Below the pieces are notes generated by a model, which was given only the letters and a program-made list of their open reading frames with translations, made no database searches and was not told where the DNA came from. A DNA stretch of 5,056 nucleotides from Acidimicrobiaceae bacterium (lineage in GTDB: Bacteria > Actinomycetota > Acidimicrobiia > Acidimicrobiales > Microtrichaceae): assembly GCA_003514205.1 (NCBI GenBank), contig DORQ01000182.1, positions 1 through 5,056 on the forward strand, read 5' to 3'. The translations under genes were made by a program, and so were the position numbers. Below are positions 1-5,056 of the stretch, in pieces. The first letter of the stretch is position 1; every line of letters begins with the position of its first letter.

Positions 1-566
1 TCCTTCAGCGCGTCGAGATCGGCCACCACACTGGGTGCCTGCATCAGGCCAAGCGACACGACCTGCAACCATCGGAGCGCGTCGTCAACACTCACTCCCT
101 CTCGCAGCACACCTCGTTCGGCTGCGGTATCAAACACCGGAGCCAACAACGGCCGCACCCCCTCGCGGAGTGCGAGGTTGGCCAGCTTGGTCATCGCACG
201 GCTCGAGGTGGGCACCGTCATCGCGTGCAGCAACGGGTCCGCGGACATTGCGCCGAGCGCATCGATGATTCCCTGCACCAAGAACTCTTCGGGCTCAGCG
301 TTGGGGCCGATTCTCGCGTGAATCTCCGCACCAATCCGAAGCGTGGACTGCACCACCGCTGCGGTCACCAACTCCTCTTTGGAGTCGAAGTAGCGATACA
401 CCGAGGACCTGGCAAGGTTGGCTTTACTCGCAACGGCGTCCTGGCGTAGCGCTGCCACTCCGCCGTCGCGGATGAGTTGCTCTGCAGCATCAACAATGCG
501 CTGTCGAACCGCCTGGTACTCAGCACCTTGTCGCTGCGCCTTCCACGTGGGATCCGAGACAGACAT
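1..566 (-). CDS. TetR-family transcriptional regulator, partial (C-terminus off the left edge)
   Basis: Read on the minus strand from ATG at 566, the frame stays open to the window edge, giving 188 residues of a protein whose family is usually about 190-220 long, so little is missing. The N-terminus is a typical TetR DNA-binding domain. A first helix (RQRIVDAAEQLI, about 21-32) is followed by a helix-turn-helix at about 41-60 ending in the signature SSVYRYFDSKEELV (54-67). Residues from about 70 onward form the variable helical ligand-binding domain, whose effector cannot be read. Its ATG overlaps the stop codon of the upstream Rieske oxygenase by one base (TGATG), and no Shine-Dalgarno precedes it, so translation is probably coupled to the oxygenase. 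TetR proteins usually repress nearby genes and release DNA on ligand binding. Control of the oxygenase promoter, and hence of itself, is the natural inference. Confidence 0.93.
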   Translation of the reverse strand, partial: MSVSDPTWKAQRQGAEYQAVRQRIVDAAEQLIRDGGVAALRQDAVASKANLARSSVYRYFDSKEELVTAAVVQSTLRIGAEIHARIGPNAEPEEFLVQGIIDALGAMSADPLLHAMTVPTSSRAMTKLANLALREGVRPLLAPVFDTAAERGVLREGVSVDDALRWLQVVSLGLMQAPSVVADLDALK

Positions 567-1672
567 CAGCTGTAAAACTGTGAGTACCAACGACGAAATT
601 CAGCGATGTTTCCATCCGCCTTTACGAGGAGCGGCTGCTCAAAGAACACCTTGTCTCGCCAGATCGGCACGTCAGCCATCAGGCCATACCCACCAGTGAC
701 ACCCTCGATCATCATCTCCGACATCGACTCGGCATGCCTCGCGAAGTAGAAGTGCCAATCGAGCCGACAATGGCGGCGGTCGATTGGGGTGGTGGTCGTG
801 TACACCGTCATGAGATTCGGGACTCGCAACAGAGCAATGCCTGGCCCCCAGGTATGCCGATCGAAATCGGTGCCATCGGGAAGCGTCTCAACAACCGTGG
901 AGAACGGCCCGTCAGTCTTGAACACTGAGGTATCGCTGGGAACGTATTGCCTGCGATGCACATATTTGAGATGCGCGTAATCGACATTGTTCTCCGCCAT
1001 TTCCTGAAGCGCTGCTGTCAGCTCGTAGCGCCACGGATACGCTGCCGACCATTCCTGGTCGTCGAACTCCTCAAGGCGCGGAATCTCGTAGGCTGGCGGC
1101 CGACCCGAAGCGTGATACCAAAAGAAGATGAACCCATCCTGCTCACACGTTGGGTACGTCGGCACGCAGGCCTTGGAGGGGATTCGGGCCTCGCTATAGG
1201 GAATCTCCACGCAGGTCCCATCGGGGCCGAACCTCCACCCGTGATAGGGGCACTCGATGTTCTCCCCACGCACATGTCCGCCACCGAGGTGCGCGCCCAG
1301 ATGCGGACAATGAGCCGCAATCACATGTGCGACCTCGCTCTCGTCGCGATAGACCACCAGTTCGCGGGCAACAGCAATGATGCTTTCGACTTGGCCTACG
1401 ACCAGCTGGTTGCTGGAGAGAATGGAATACCAGCCGTTGGGAATTGGCGGAGGGTCACGACGATCTTCCAGCTCGTAACGCTCACGGGCAACGGCGTTGG
1501 CGATCTCACTGGCTGATCCGCCGACCACCCGGCCCGCTGGTGTGCCCTTCGGAGTCACCATTTTGAGCAGGGAGTTAGACAGTTCCTCGCTACCGGTCAC
1601 TTCATCCAACTGCGCTCGCCCAGGTGATTGGGCTGGCTCGTGGGATTGGTCGGTGGTGATCGCGTCAGCCAT
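566..1672 (-). CDS. Rieske non-heme iron oxygenase, KshA/Neverland (DAF-36)-like
   Basis: This is the oxygenase component of a Rieske-type mono-oxygenase/desaturase, which activates O2 with electrons delivered by a separate reductase. No reductase lies in the window. The 368-residue protein has a Rieske [2Fe-2S] motif with C122, H124, C141 and H144 (CPHLGAHLG ... ECPYHGW). The mononuclear iron site is N228-x2-D231-x2-H234-x4-H239, with a likely third ligand at D334 in ADVPIW. The tail (EGVTGGYG, FRRWYSQFY) closely resembles the KshA tail as I recall it, while CPHLGA and IECPYHGW are more like the Neverland/DAF-36 cholesterol 7-desaturase group. KshA hydroxylates 3-ketosteroids at C9, so a steroid or other polycyclic/isoprenoid substrate is plausible, but the substrate is not determined. 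About 75 residues precede the core (PNGWYSIL, 78-85) and look polar and disordered. ATG at 1672 is chosen because GGAG lies 4 nt upstream, whereas M38 has no Shine-Dalgarno. The gene overlaps the downstream TetR start by one base. Confidence 0.92.
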   Translation of the reverse strand: MADAITTDQSHEPAQSPGRAQLDEVTGSEELSNSLLKMVTPKGTPAGRVVGGSASEIANAVARERYELEDRRDPPPIPNGWYSILSSNQLVVGQVESIIAVARELVVYRDESEVAHVIAAHCPHLGAHLGGGHVRGENIECPYHGWRFGPDGTCVEIPYSEARIPSKACVPTYPTCEQDGFIFFWYHASGRPPAYEIPRLEEFDDQEWSAAYPWRYELTAALQEMAENNVDYAHLKYVHRRQYVPSDTSVFKTDGPFSTVVETLPDGTDFDRHTWGPGIALLRVPNLMTVYTTTTPIDRRHCRLDWHFYFARHAESMSEMMIEGVTGGYGLMADVPIWRDKVFFEQPLLVKADGNIAEFRRWYSQFYS

Positions 1673-1676
1673 AGCA

Positions 1677-1732
1677 CTCCAATGATTGATCCTCTTCGGC
1701 TGACACTACCGAGCGCGACTCAACGGAGCCAA
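1677..1732 (-). promoter_or_regulatory. Possible promoter and ribosome binding site of the oxygenase-TetR unit
   Basis: Upstream of the oxygenase ATG the minus strand reads GGAG at 1680-1677, four bases before the start, a short but usable spacing. Further up, TTGGCT (1732-1727) and TAGTGT (1708-1703) are separated by 18 bases. The second fits the actinobacterial -10 pattern TANNNT, and the first matches TTGACA at four of six positions. The pair lies in the 79-bp gap shared with the divergent GH25 gene, so a TetR operator could sit here, but I see no convincing long palindrome. This is a motif match by eye only. Confidence 0.25.
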
Positions 1733-1751
1733 GACATTTGTTGAATTTGTC

Positions 1752-2372
1752 GTGGCTCGATGGGTTTGGTTCCCGCAGCACCGTCCGGCGCTCCGCGAGG
1801 GCGAGCGTTGCGGCCTCGATGTGTCGAAACACCAGGGCCTGATCGACTGGGAACGCGTGGCCAACGACGAGATCGAGTTTGCGTGCATCAAGGCCCCCGA
1901 GGGCGGAGACCTCGTGGATCGCCGCTTCGCCGAGAACTGGGCCGCGGCGGGCGCCGCTGGGCTCGACCGCGGCGCCTATCACTACTTCACGCTGTGTCGA
2001 CCGGGAGCAGATCAGGCACGGAACTTCCTCAACGTAGTCCCCTACCGCGAGGCCGAGCTCCCTCTCGCCGTCGATCTCGAACTGGGCGGCAACTGCCGTG
2101 CACGGCCTCCCGCCGAGGAGGTTCTGGCAGAAGTCGAAGCCTTCATCGATGCGGTGGAAGCGGCAACCGAGACCGAAATCCTGCTGTATGTACTCGATGA
2201 CTTCAACAAGATCTATCCGGCGCTCAACAGGTTCGAGCGGCCTCGATGGGAGCGGAGGATCCTCCTCCGCCCCGATTCTGATTGGCTCATGTGGCAATTC
2301 ACCTTCGAGGGTGAGGTCGACGGCGTCGAACGCGGGGTCGACATCAACGTCCTGCGCGATCCGAATACCTGA
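1752..2372 (+). CDS. GH25-family (lysozyme/muramidase-like) glycoside hydrolase, without signal peptide
   Basis: The 206-residue product is a nearly complete GH25 domain, a fold that cleaves the MurNAc-GlcNAc beta-1,4 bond of peptidoglycan. Visible landmarks are GLDVSKHQGLIDW (21-33, with D23), IKAPEGGDLVD (46-56), RGAYHYF (73-79), the catalytic pair D108 and E110 in AVDLELGGN, MWQF (180-183) and VDINV (196-200). The GGNC...RPP spacing after the catalytic motif resembles the YegX-like actinobacterial and proteobacterial subgroup. E. coli YegX is about 270 long and has a membrane anchor of roughly 60 residues before the domain. Here only about 20 residues precede it, with no hydrophobic segment. 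The start is a GTG with no good Shine-Dalgarno. The frame is open back to a TGA at 1701 but offers no other start, and further upstream the DNA codes for the oxygenase on the other strand. The domain is confident; whether this is a functional exported enzyme, a cytoplasmic protein or a 5'-truncated gene is open. Confidence 0.85.
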   Translation: MARWVWFPQHRPALREGERCGLDVSKHQGLIDWERVANDEIEFACIKAPEGGDLVDRRFAENWAAAGAAGLDRGAYHYFTLCRPGADQARNFLNVVPYREAELPLAVDLELGGNCRARPPAEEVLAEVEAFIDAVEAATETEILLYVLDDFNKIYPALNRFERPRWERRILLRPDSDWLMWQFTFEGEVDGVERGVDINVLRDPNT

Positions 2373-2422
2373 AAGGAACCTCGACGAGCATCGAATCGGT
2401 CAAAGATTTTCCCGACCTGACC

Positions 2423-3250
2423 TTAAAGCGCTGGAGGGATATGAGCCGCAAGTTGGGCCACGAGTGCCGGGTGCCCGTGATGGGCAGCCCAGCCGAGCGC
2501 ATCGCTGTGGGCGAGTCCGTCCCGGATGCTGGGATCGGCACCGACCGACAACAACCATTCCACCAAGGCACCGTCGCCGCGCCAGACAGCAGCGTGCAAT
2601 GCAGTTCCGTGCCAGTGATAGCCGGCCGCTTTCGCGTTGACCCGCGCTCCCCGGCGGTACAGCTGTCGCGCCGATTCTCCGCATCCGTTGTTGACCGCCA
2701 TCACAAAAGCGTTGTCGATAATGGCCGAGTGCTCGTTCGCAACCTCCTTGGGCACCGTCTCGGGAAACGGTGACCGGATAGGACCAGCCGAGGAGGAGAG
2801 CGAATCATTTTCGAAGAATCCGTCAACGAGTTCGGTAGCGCCGAGTCCAGCAGCAGCACGCAAGGAGCGGACCTCCGCGCCGCGAGCGACCAGCAGAGCT
2901 GCCATGTCGCGATTGGACCAGTACAAGGCCTCATCGAGTGGAGTCCAGACATCCGCTCGATCCACGCTGGTCCCGCTGTTGAGGAGGAACTCGACGATCG
3001 CTCGTGAGTTACAGCCTGCAGCGGCCACCAGCGGAAGAAACGTCTCAGCTCCGGCATCAACAAGCCGCTGGGCGGCACCAACCGGATCGGCGATGTTCAG
3101 CTCCTCACACGCGACGAGCTGCAGCAAGGTCGGATGACTGCATGACGATCTACGCCGCGCCAGCACTGGATCCGCCGACAACAACTCGCCGAGTGCGTCG
3201 AGATCCCCTACGAAAATGGCAGCAGCTGCGGGACCGAACTCTGCGTCCAT
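2423..3250 (-). CDS. Ankyrin-repeat protein
   Basis: The 275-residue protein has no signal peptide or membrane helix and is probably cytoplasmic. Ankyrin repeats can be followed along most of its length. The clearest are at about 102-130 (TPLDEALYWSNRDMAALL, then ARGAEV), about 178-208 (FVMAVNNGCGESARQLYRRG), about 214-244 (GTALHAAVWRGDGALVEWLL, then SVGADP) and about 248-270 (LGWAAHHGHPALVAQL). More diverged copies lie at about 8-30 and 71-100. Residues 145-178 look like an irregular linker between two repeat blocks. Such repeats bind other proteins; no enzymatic domain is attached and no partner can be named. ATG at 3250 is supported by AGGAG at 3263-3259, eight bases upstream. The gene converges on the GH25 gene with 50 bp between stop codons, so the two are not an operon, and the relic toxin-antitoxin lies just upstream on the same strand. 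Confidence 0.85.
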   Translation of the reverse strand: MDAEFGPAAAAIFVGDLDALGELLSADPVLARRRSSCSHPTLLQLVACEELNIADPVGAAQRLVDAGAETFLPLVAAAGCNSRAIVEFLLNSGTSVDRADVWTPLDEALYWSNRDMAALLVARGAEVRSLRAAAGLGATELVDGFFENDSLSSSAGPIRSPFPETVPKEVANEHSAIIDNAFVMAVNNGCGESARQLYRRGARVNAKAAGYHWHGTALHAAVWRGDGALVEWLLSVGADPSIRDGLAHSDALGWAAHHGHPALVAQLAAHIPPAL

Positions 3251-3258
3251 GTTGGCAT

Positions 3259-3263
3259 CTCCT
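3259..3263 (-). promoter_or_regulatory. Shine-Dalgarno of the ankyrin-repeat gene
   Basis: The minus strand reads AGGAG eight bases before the ATG at 3250, the best ribosome binding site in the window. It fixes the start of the ankyrin gene. Confidence 0.7.
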
Positions 3264-3369
3264 GTTCTCGTACACCGATGCTATGCCCGAGTGGGCCCAC
3301 ATCTGGACCGAAGCTACTCGGGCTGGCTGGGCTCACTCGATGTCGAAGGGTTGTAGCGGGGAGATGTTG

Positions 3370-3503
3370 TCACGCAAACGGATTCACCCACTCCACGCTC
3401 TTGAATTCGAGAAGTCAGCATCTGAGGAGCAAATCGCCACGCCATTCTCGATCCCAAGCGCGGCGAGTTGAAATCCGATCGAAAGCAAACAGCGATTGCC
3501 GTG
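3370..3503 (-). pseudogene. vapC: Relic of a VapC-type PIN-domain toxin (C-terminal part, frameshifted)
   Basis: On the minus strand from 3503 the frame reads HGN ... QLAALGIENGVAICSSDADF. This matches the C-terminal half of VapC PIN domains, whose usual form is GN...DA.LAALAIEHG...CS.D.DFARFPGL.W.NPL. After S-N (3410-3405) the frame runs into a premature stop at 3386-3384. In the next frame the sequence reads K-S-V-E-W-V-N-P-F-A and then TGA at 3372-3370, which is the expected VapC ending. Restoring one T at about 3404 would give D-F-S-N-F-K-S-V-E-W-V-N-P-F-A. The N-terminal two thirds of the toxin, including the first acidic residues of the nuclease site, are absent, so the gene cannot make an active toxin. 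Family assignment is by eye from known VapC endings. Confidence 0.6.
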
Positions 3504-3518
3504 GATATCCGACTCGCT

Positions 3519-3620
3519 TCGAACCATCAAGCTGGCCGCTGCGCTGATCTTCAGGCCTCGTTCACCTCGCATCCATTCGGCATCAGCGAAGACATCCTCG
3601 TCCAGTGGTTCGGTCGTTCT
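3519..3620 (-). pseudogene. vapB: Probable relic of a VapB-type antitoxin (N-terminal part)
   Basis: In the same frame as, and just upstream of, the PIN relic, the minus strand reads RTTEPLDEDVFADAEWMRG, then ERGLKISAAASLMVR. This resembles the N-terminus of ribbon-helix-helix VapB antitoxins, typically M-R-T-T-...-L-D-x-D-V-...-A-...-RG-x-S-...-SELVR. AGGAG lies at 3623-3619, where a ribosome binding site would be, but the expected ATG is missing; CGACC stands where CGATGC would be expected. The antitoxin-like part passes directly into the VapC C-terminus, as if the end of vapB and most of vapC had been deleted between about 3519 and 3503. The similarity is shorter and weaker than for the toxin part. 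Confidence 0.42.
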
Positions 3621-3670
3621 CCTGCAATCTTCGTAGCATCTTGATGCGCAATCTGCAGTGATAGAGAGCT

Positions 3671-3695
3671 GCCACCGAGCGCCACCGAGCTCGGT
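3671..3695. repeat. 10-bp tandem duplication ending in a 12-bp palindrome
   Basis: GCCACCGAGC is present twice head to tail at 3671-3680 and 3681-3690. The second copy runs into the perfect palindrome ACCGAGCTCGGT at 3684-3695. It could be a slippage duplication or a protein-binding site; neither is shown. Confidence 0.6.
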
Positions 3696-3711
3696 CGGGA
3701 ACATCTGGCAC

Positions 3712-3750
3712 ACTTCAAGTGCCTGAAGTCAGCCCGCGTGCCCGAAGTCA
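3712..3750. repeat. Inverted repeat and near-identical 12-bp direct repeats upstream of the dehydrogenase
   Basis: ACTTCA (3712-3717) and TGAAGT (3724-3729) form a perfect 6-bp inverted repeat around a 6-base loop. TGCCTGAAGTCA (3720-3731) recurs as TGCCCGAAGTCA (3739-3750) with one mismatch and a 19-base period. ACTTCAAG at 3712-3719 occurs again at 3807-3814. Repeats of one core 40-140 bp before a start codon could be a regulator-binding array, but they are short enough to be chance. Confidence 0.4.
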
Positions 3751-3836
3751 ATCCGAATGATCGACTCGATTCCCCGCCACGACAACGGCAAGCTCTACCG
3801 AGACCAACTTCAAGCCAAGCACCGAACCACAGCCAC

Positions 3837-3841
3837 AGGAG
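3837..3841 (+). promoter_or_regulatory. Shine-Dalgarno of the aldehyde dehydrogenase
   Basis: AGGAG lies ten bases before the ATG at 3852, slightly long but acceptable spacing. It supports this start, as does the conserved FINGAW motif beginning at residue 8. Confidence 0.55.
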
Positions 3842-3851
3842 TTCATCCGAC

Positions 3852-5056
3852 ATGACCGACCACCTGCAGTTTTTCATCAACGGCGCCTGGATCGATCCCG
3901 CTCAACCCCGCTCAATTGATGTGATCAACCCGGCGACGGAGACCTCGATCGGCAAGGTCAGTATCGGCAGCGCGGAGGACGTCGACCGGGCAGTCAACGC
4001 TGCCCGAGCTGCGTTCGCCGGCTGGTCAGCGACCACCGTCGAGGAGCGCATTGCGCCACTTGAGCGGATCTCCGCCTGCTATCAGGAACGACTTTCCGAA
4101 CTCGCCGAGACCATCTCAGCAGAGATGGGAGCCCCGATCACGCTGGCACGAAAGGCGCAGGCACCTGCAGGTCTCGTCCACCTGGCGAAAACGATCGAGG
4201 CGCTTCGCGAACTTGAGTTGGTTGAACAGCGAGGCACCACTCGGATTCTGCGCGAGGCAATTGGTGTGTGCGGCCTCATCACTCCGTGGAACTGGCCAGC
4301 CAACCAGATTCTCTGCAAGGTTGCGCCAGCGATTGCCGCTGGTTGCACCATGGTGCTGAAGCCCAGCGAGTTCACCCCGTTCAGCGCGGTGATCATCGCC
4401 GAGATACTGCAAGCGGCCCAGCTCCCAGCGGGCGTGTTCAACTTGGTGAACGGTGACGGACCGGGAGTTGGCGCGGCGATCTCAGCGCACCCTGAGATCG
4501 ACATGGTCTCCTTCACGGGTTCCACCCGAGCCGGGGTGGCAGTAGCCATCGCTGCTGCGCCGACGGTGAAGCGTGTCACCCAGGAGCTCGGCGGCAAGTC
4601 AGCCAACGTGATCCTTCCGGATGCCGATCTCGAACGAGCAGTAGGCCACGGTGTGGTGACCTGCATGCGCAACAGCGGGCAATCCTGCAATGCACCAACT
4701 CGAATGCTAGTTCCTCGCGACCTGCACGAGCAGGCCTGTGAGGTCGCCGCCAAGACCGCGGAATCGCTGGTTGTTGGCGACCCCAGCGAGGCTGCAACCG
4801 GCCTCGGGCCTCTGGCCAACGCTGCCCAGTGGCACAAGGTGCAGACGCTGATTCAAACTGGAATCGACGAGGGCGCGGAGCTCGTGTCTGGAGGGACCGG
4901 GCGGCCAGAGGGCCTCACCGTTGGAGCGTTCGTGCGGCCCACCATCTTTGGAAACGTCTCCAACGATATGGAGATTGCGCGCCAGGAGATCTTCGGGCCG
5001 GTGCTCGCGATCCTGCCCTATGACACCGAGGCTGAGGCGATCGCGCTGGCCAACGA
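3852..5056 (+). CDS. NAD(P)+-dependent aldehyde dehydrogenase, partial (C-terminus off the right edge)
   Basis: The frame is open from ATG at 3852 to the window edge, giving 401 residues of a family usually about 470-490 long, so some 75 residues are missing. It belongs to the classical ALDH superfamily, which oxidises aldehydes to carboxylates through a thiohemiacetal on a cysteine. Landmarks are FINGAW (8-13), INPATE (25-30), TPWNWP (144-149, oxyanion N147), VLKPSE (168-173, K170 for cofactor), FTGST (221-225), QELGGKS (244-250, general base E245), NSGQSC (274-279, nucleophile C279) and QEIFGP (378-383, E379 binding the nicotinamide ribose). All catalytic residues are present, so the enzyme should be active. 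NSGQSCNAPTR rather than the commoner NAGQ.C form suggests a catabolic ALDH, but the substrate is unknown. A link to the oxygenase pathway at the other end of the window is possible and unproven. Confidence 0.95.
   Translation, partial: MTDHLQFFINGAWIDPAQPRSIDVINPATETSIGKVSIGSAEDVDRAVNAARAAFAGWSATTVEERIAPLERISACYQERLSELAETISAEMGAPITLARKAQAPAGLVHLAKTIEALRELELVEQRGTTRILREAIGVCGLITPWNWPANQILCKVAPAIAAGCTMVLKPSEFTPFSAVIIAEILQAAQLPAGVFNLVNGDGPGVGAAISAHPEIDMVSFTGSTRAGVAVAIAAAPTVKRVTQELGGKSANVILPDADLERAVGHGVVTCMRNSGQSCNAPTRMLVPRDLHEQACEVAAKTAESLVVGDPSEAATGLGPLANAAQWHKVQTLIQTGIDEGAELVSGGTGRPEGLTVGAFVRPTIFGNVSNDMEIARQEIFGPVLAILPYDTEAEAIALAN

Larger units (their letters stand above)
3621..3851. other. 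Non-coding stretch upstream of the aldehyde dehydrogenase
   Basis: Frames here are short or overlap the dehydrogenase and give no recognisable product; I see no intact gene. The stretch carries several short repeats listed separately, and must contain any promoter of the aldehyde dehydrogenase unless that gene is read from a distant site. No convincing -35/-10 pair was found by eye. Confidence 0.5.

Noticed and set aside
947..1516. 189-residue plus-strand open frame opposite the Rieske oxygenase
   Set aside because: Antisense shadow of a confidently identified oxygenase; no domain is visible.
1665..2297. 210-residue minus-strand open frame opposite the GH25 gene
   Set aside because: It is the antisense shadow of the GH25 gene, which has clear catalytic motifs; the minus-strand product shows no recognisable domain.
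2398..2422. GGTCA ... TGACC inverted repeat between the convergent GH25 and ankyrin stop codons
   Set aside because: Five-base arms with a 15-base loop and no U-run in either direction; too weak to call a terminator.
3004..3471. 155-residue plus-strand open frame spanning the ankyrin start and the toxin relic
   Set aside because: It overlaps the ankyrin gene and the PIN relic on the other strand, has no ribosome binding site and no recognisable motif.
3671..3750. Short repeats considered as a CRISPR array
   Set aside because: Only two copies of each unit, units of 10-12 bases, and no regular spacers.
3551..3880. 109-residue minus-strand open frame crossing the dehydrogenase start
   Set aside because: It overlaps the dehydrogenase start. 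Its segment GERPNHW loosely recalls a PIN-domain stretch, but the spacing to the VapC C-terminus is about twice what the family allows.
4082..4837. 251-residue minus-strand open frame opposite the aldehyde dehydrogenase
   Set aside because: The plus strand codes for a textbook aldehyde dehydrogenase; the opposite frame is an open shadow typical of high-GC coding DNA.

Overview
The window looks like chromosomal DNA of a high-GC, probably actinobacterial, organism. This is inferred from roughly 60% GC, G/C-ending codons, a GTG start, and the family mix: a KshA-like Rieske oxygenase with a TetR regulator, an NAD(P)-dependent aldehyde dehydrogenase and a VapBC-type toxin-antitoxin relic. No rRNA, tRNA, CRISPR array, transposase or intact insertion sequence was found, and the genus cannot be fixed from the sequence.

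Left part (1-1672, minus strand): a two-gene unit. A 368-residue Rieske non-heme iron oxygenase resembling 3-ketosteroid 9alpha-hydroxylase (KshA) and the Neverland/DAF-36 sterol desaturases is read first. It is followed, with a 1-nt TGATG stop/start overlap, by a TetR-family regulator that runs off the left edge. Coupled expression and local control of the oxygenase by this regulator are likely but inferred.

Middle part (1673-3250): a 79-bp divergent gap separates the oxygenase from a plus-strand GH25 (lysozyme/muramidase-like) gene. That gene keeps its catalytic Asp/Glu motif but has no signal peptide or membrane segment. A minus-strand ankyrin-repeat protein of 275 residues converges on it, with 50 bp between the two stop codons.

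Right part (3251-5056): about 600 bp without an intact gene. It holds what reads as the relic of a vapBC toxin-antitoxin locus on the minus strand: a VapB-like stretch runs directly into the C-terminus of a VapC PIN domain, and the PIN C-terminus is shifted by one base. Between this relic and the next gene are small direct, tandem and inverted repeats. A plus-strand aldehyde dehydrogenase with all catalytic residues starts at 3852 and runs off the right edge.

Taken together, catabolic genes (oxygenase, regulator, aldehyde dehydrogenase) flank a short accessory patch (GH25, ankyrin protein, dead toxin-antitoxin). The oxygenase and dehydrogenase could serve one degradative pathway, for example of a steroid-like or other alicyclic compound, but the window does not prove a shared pathway.
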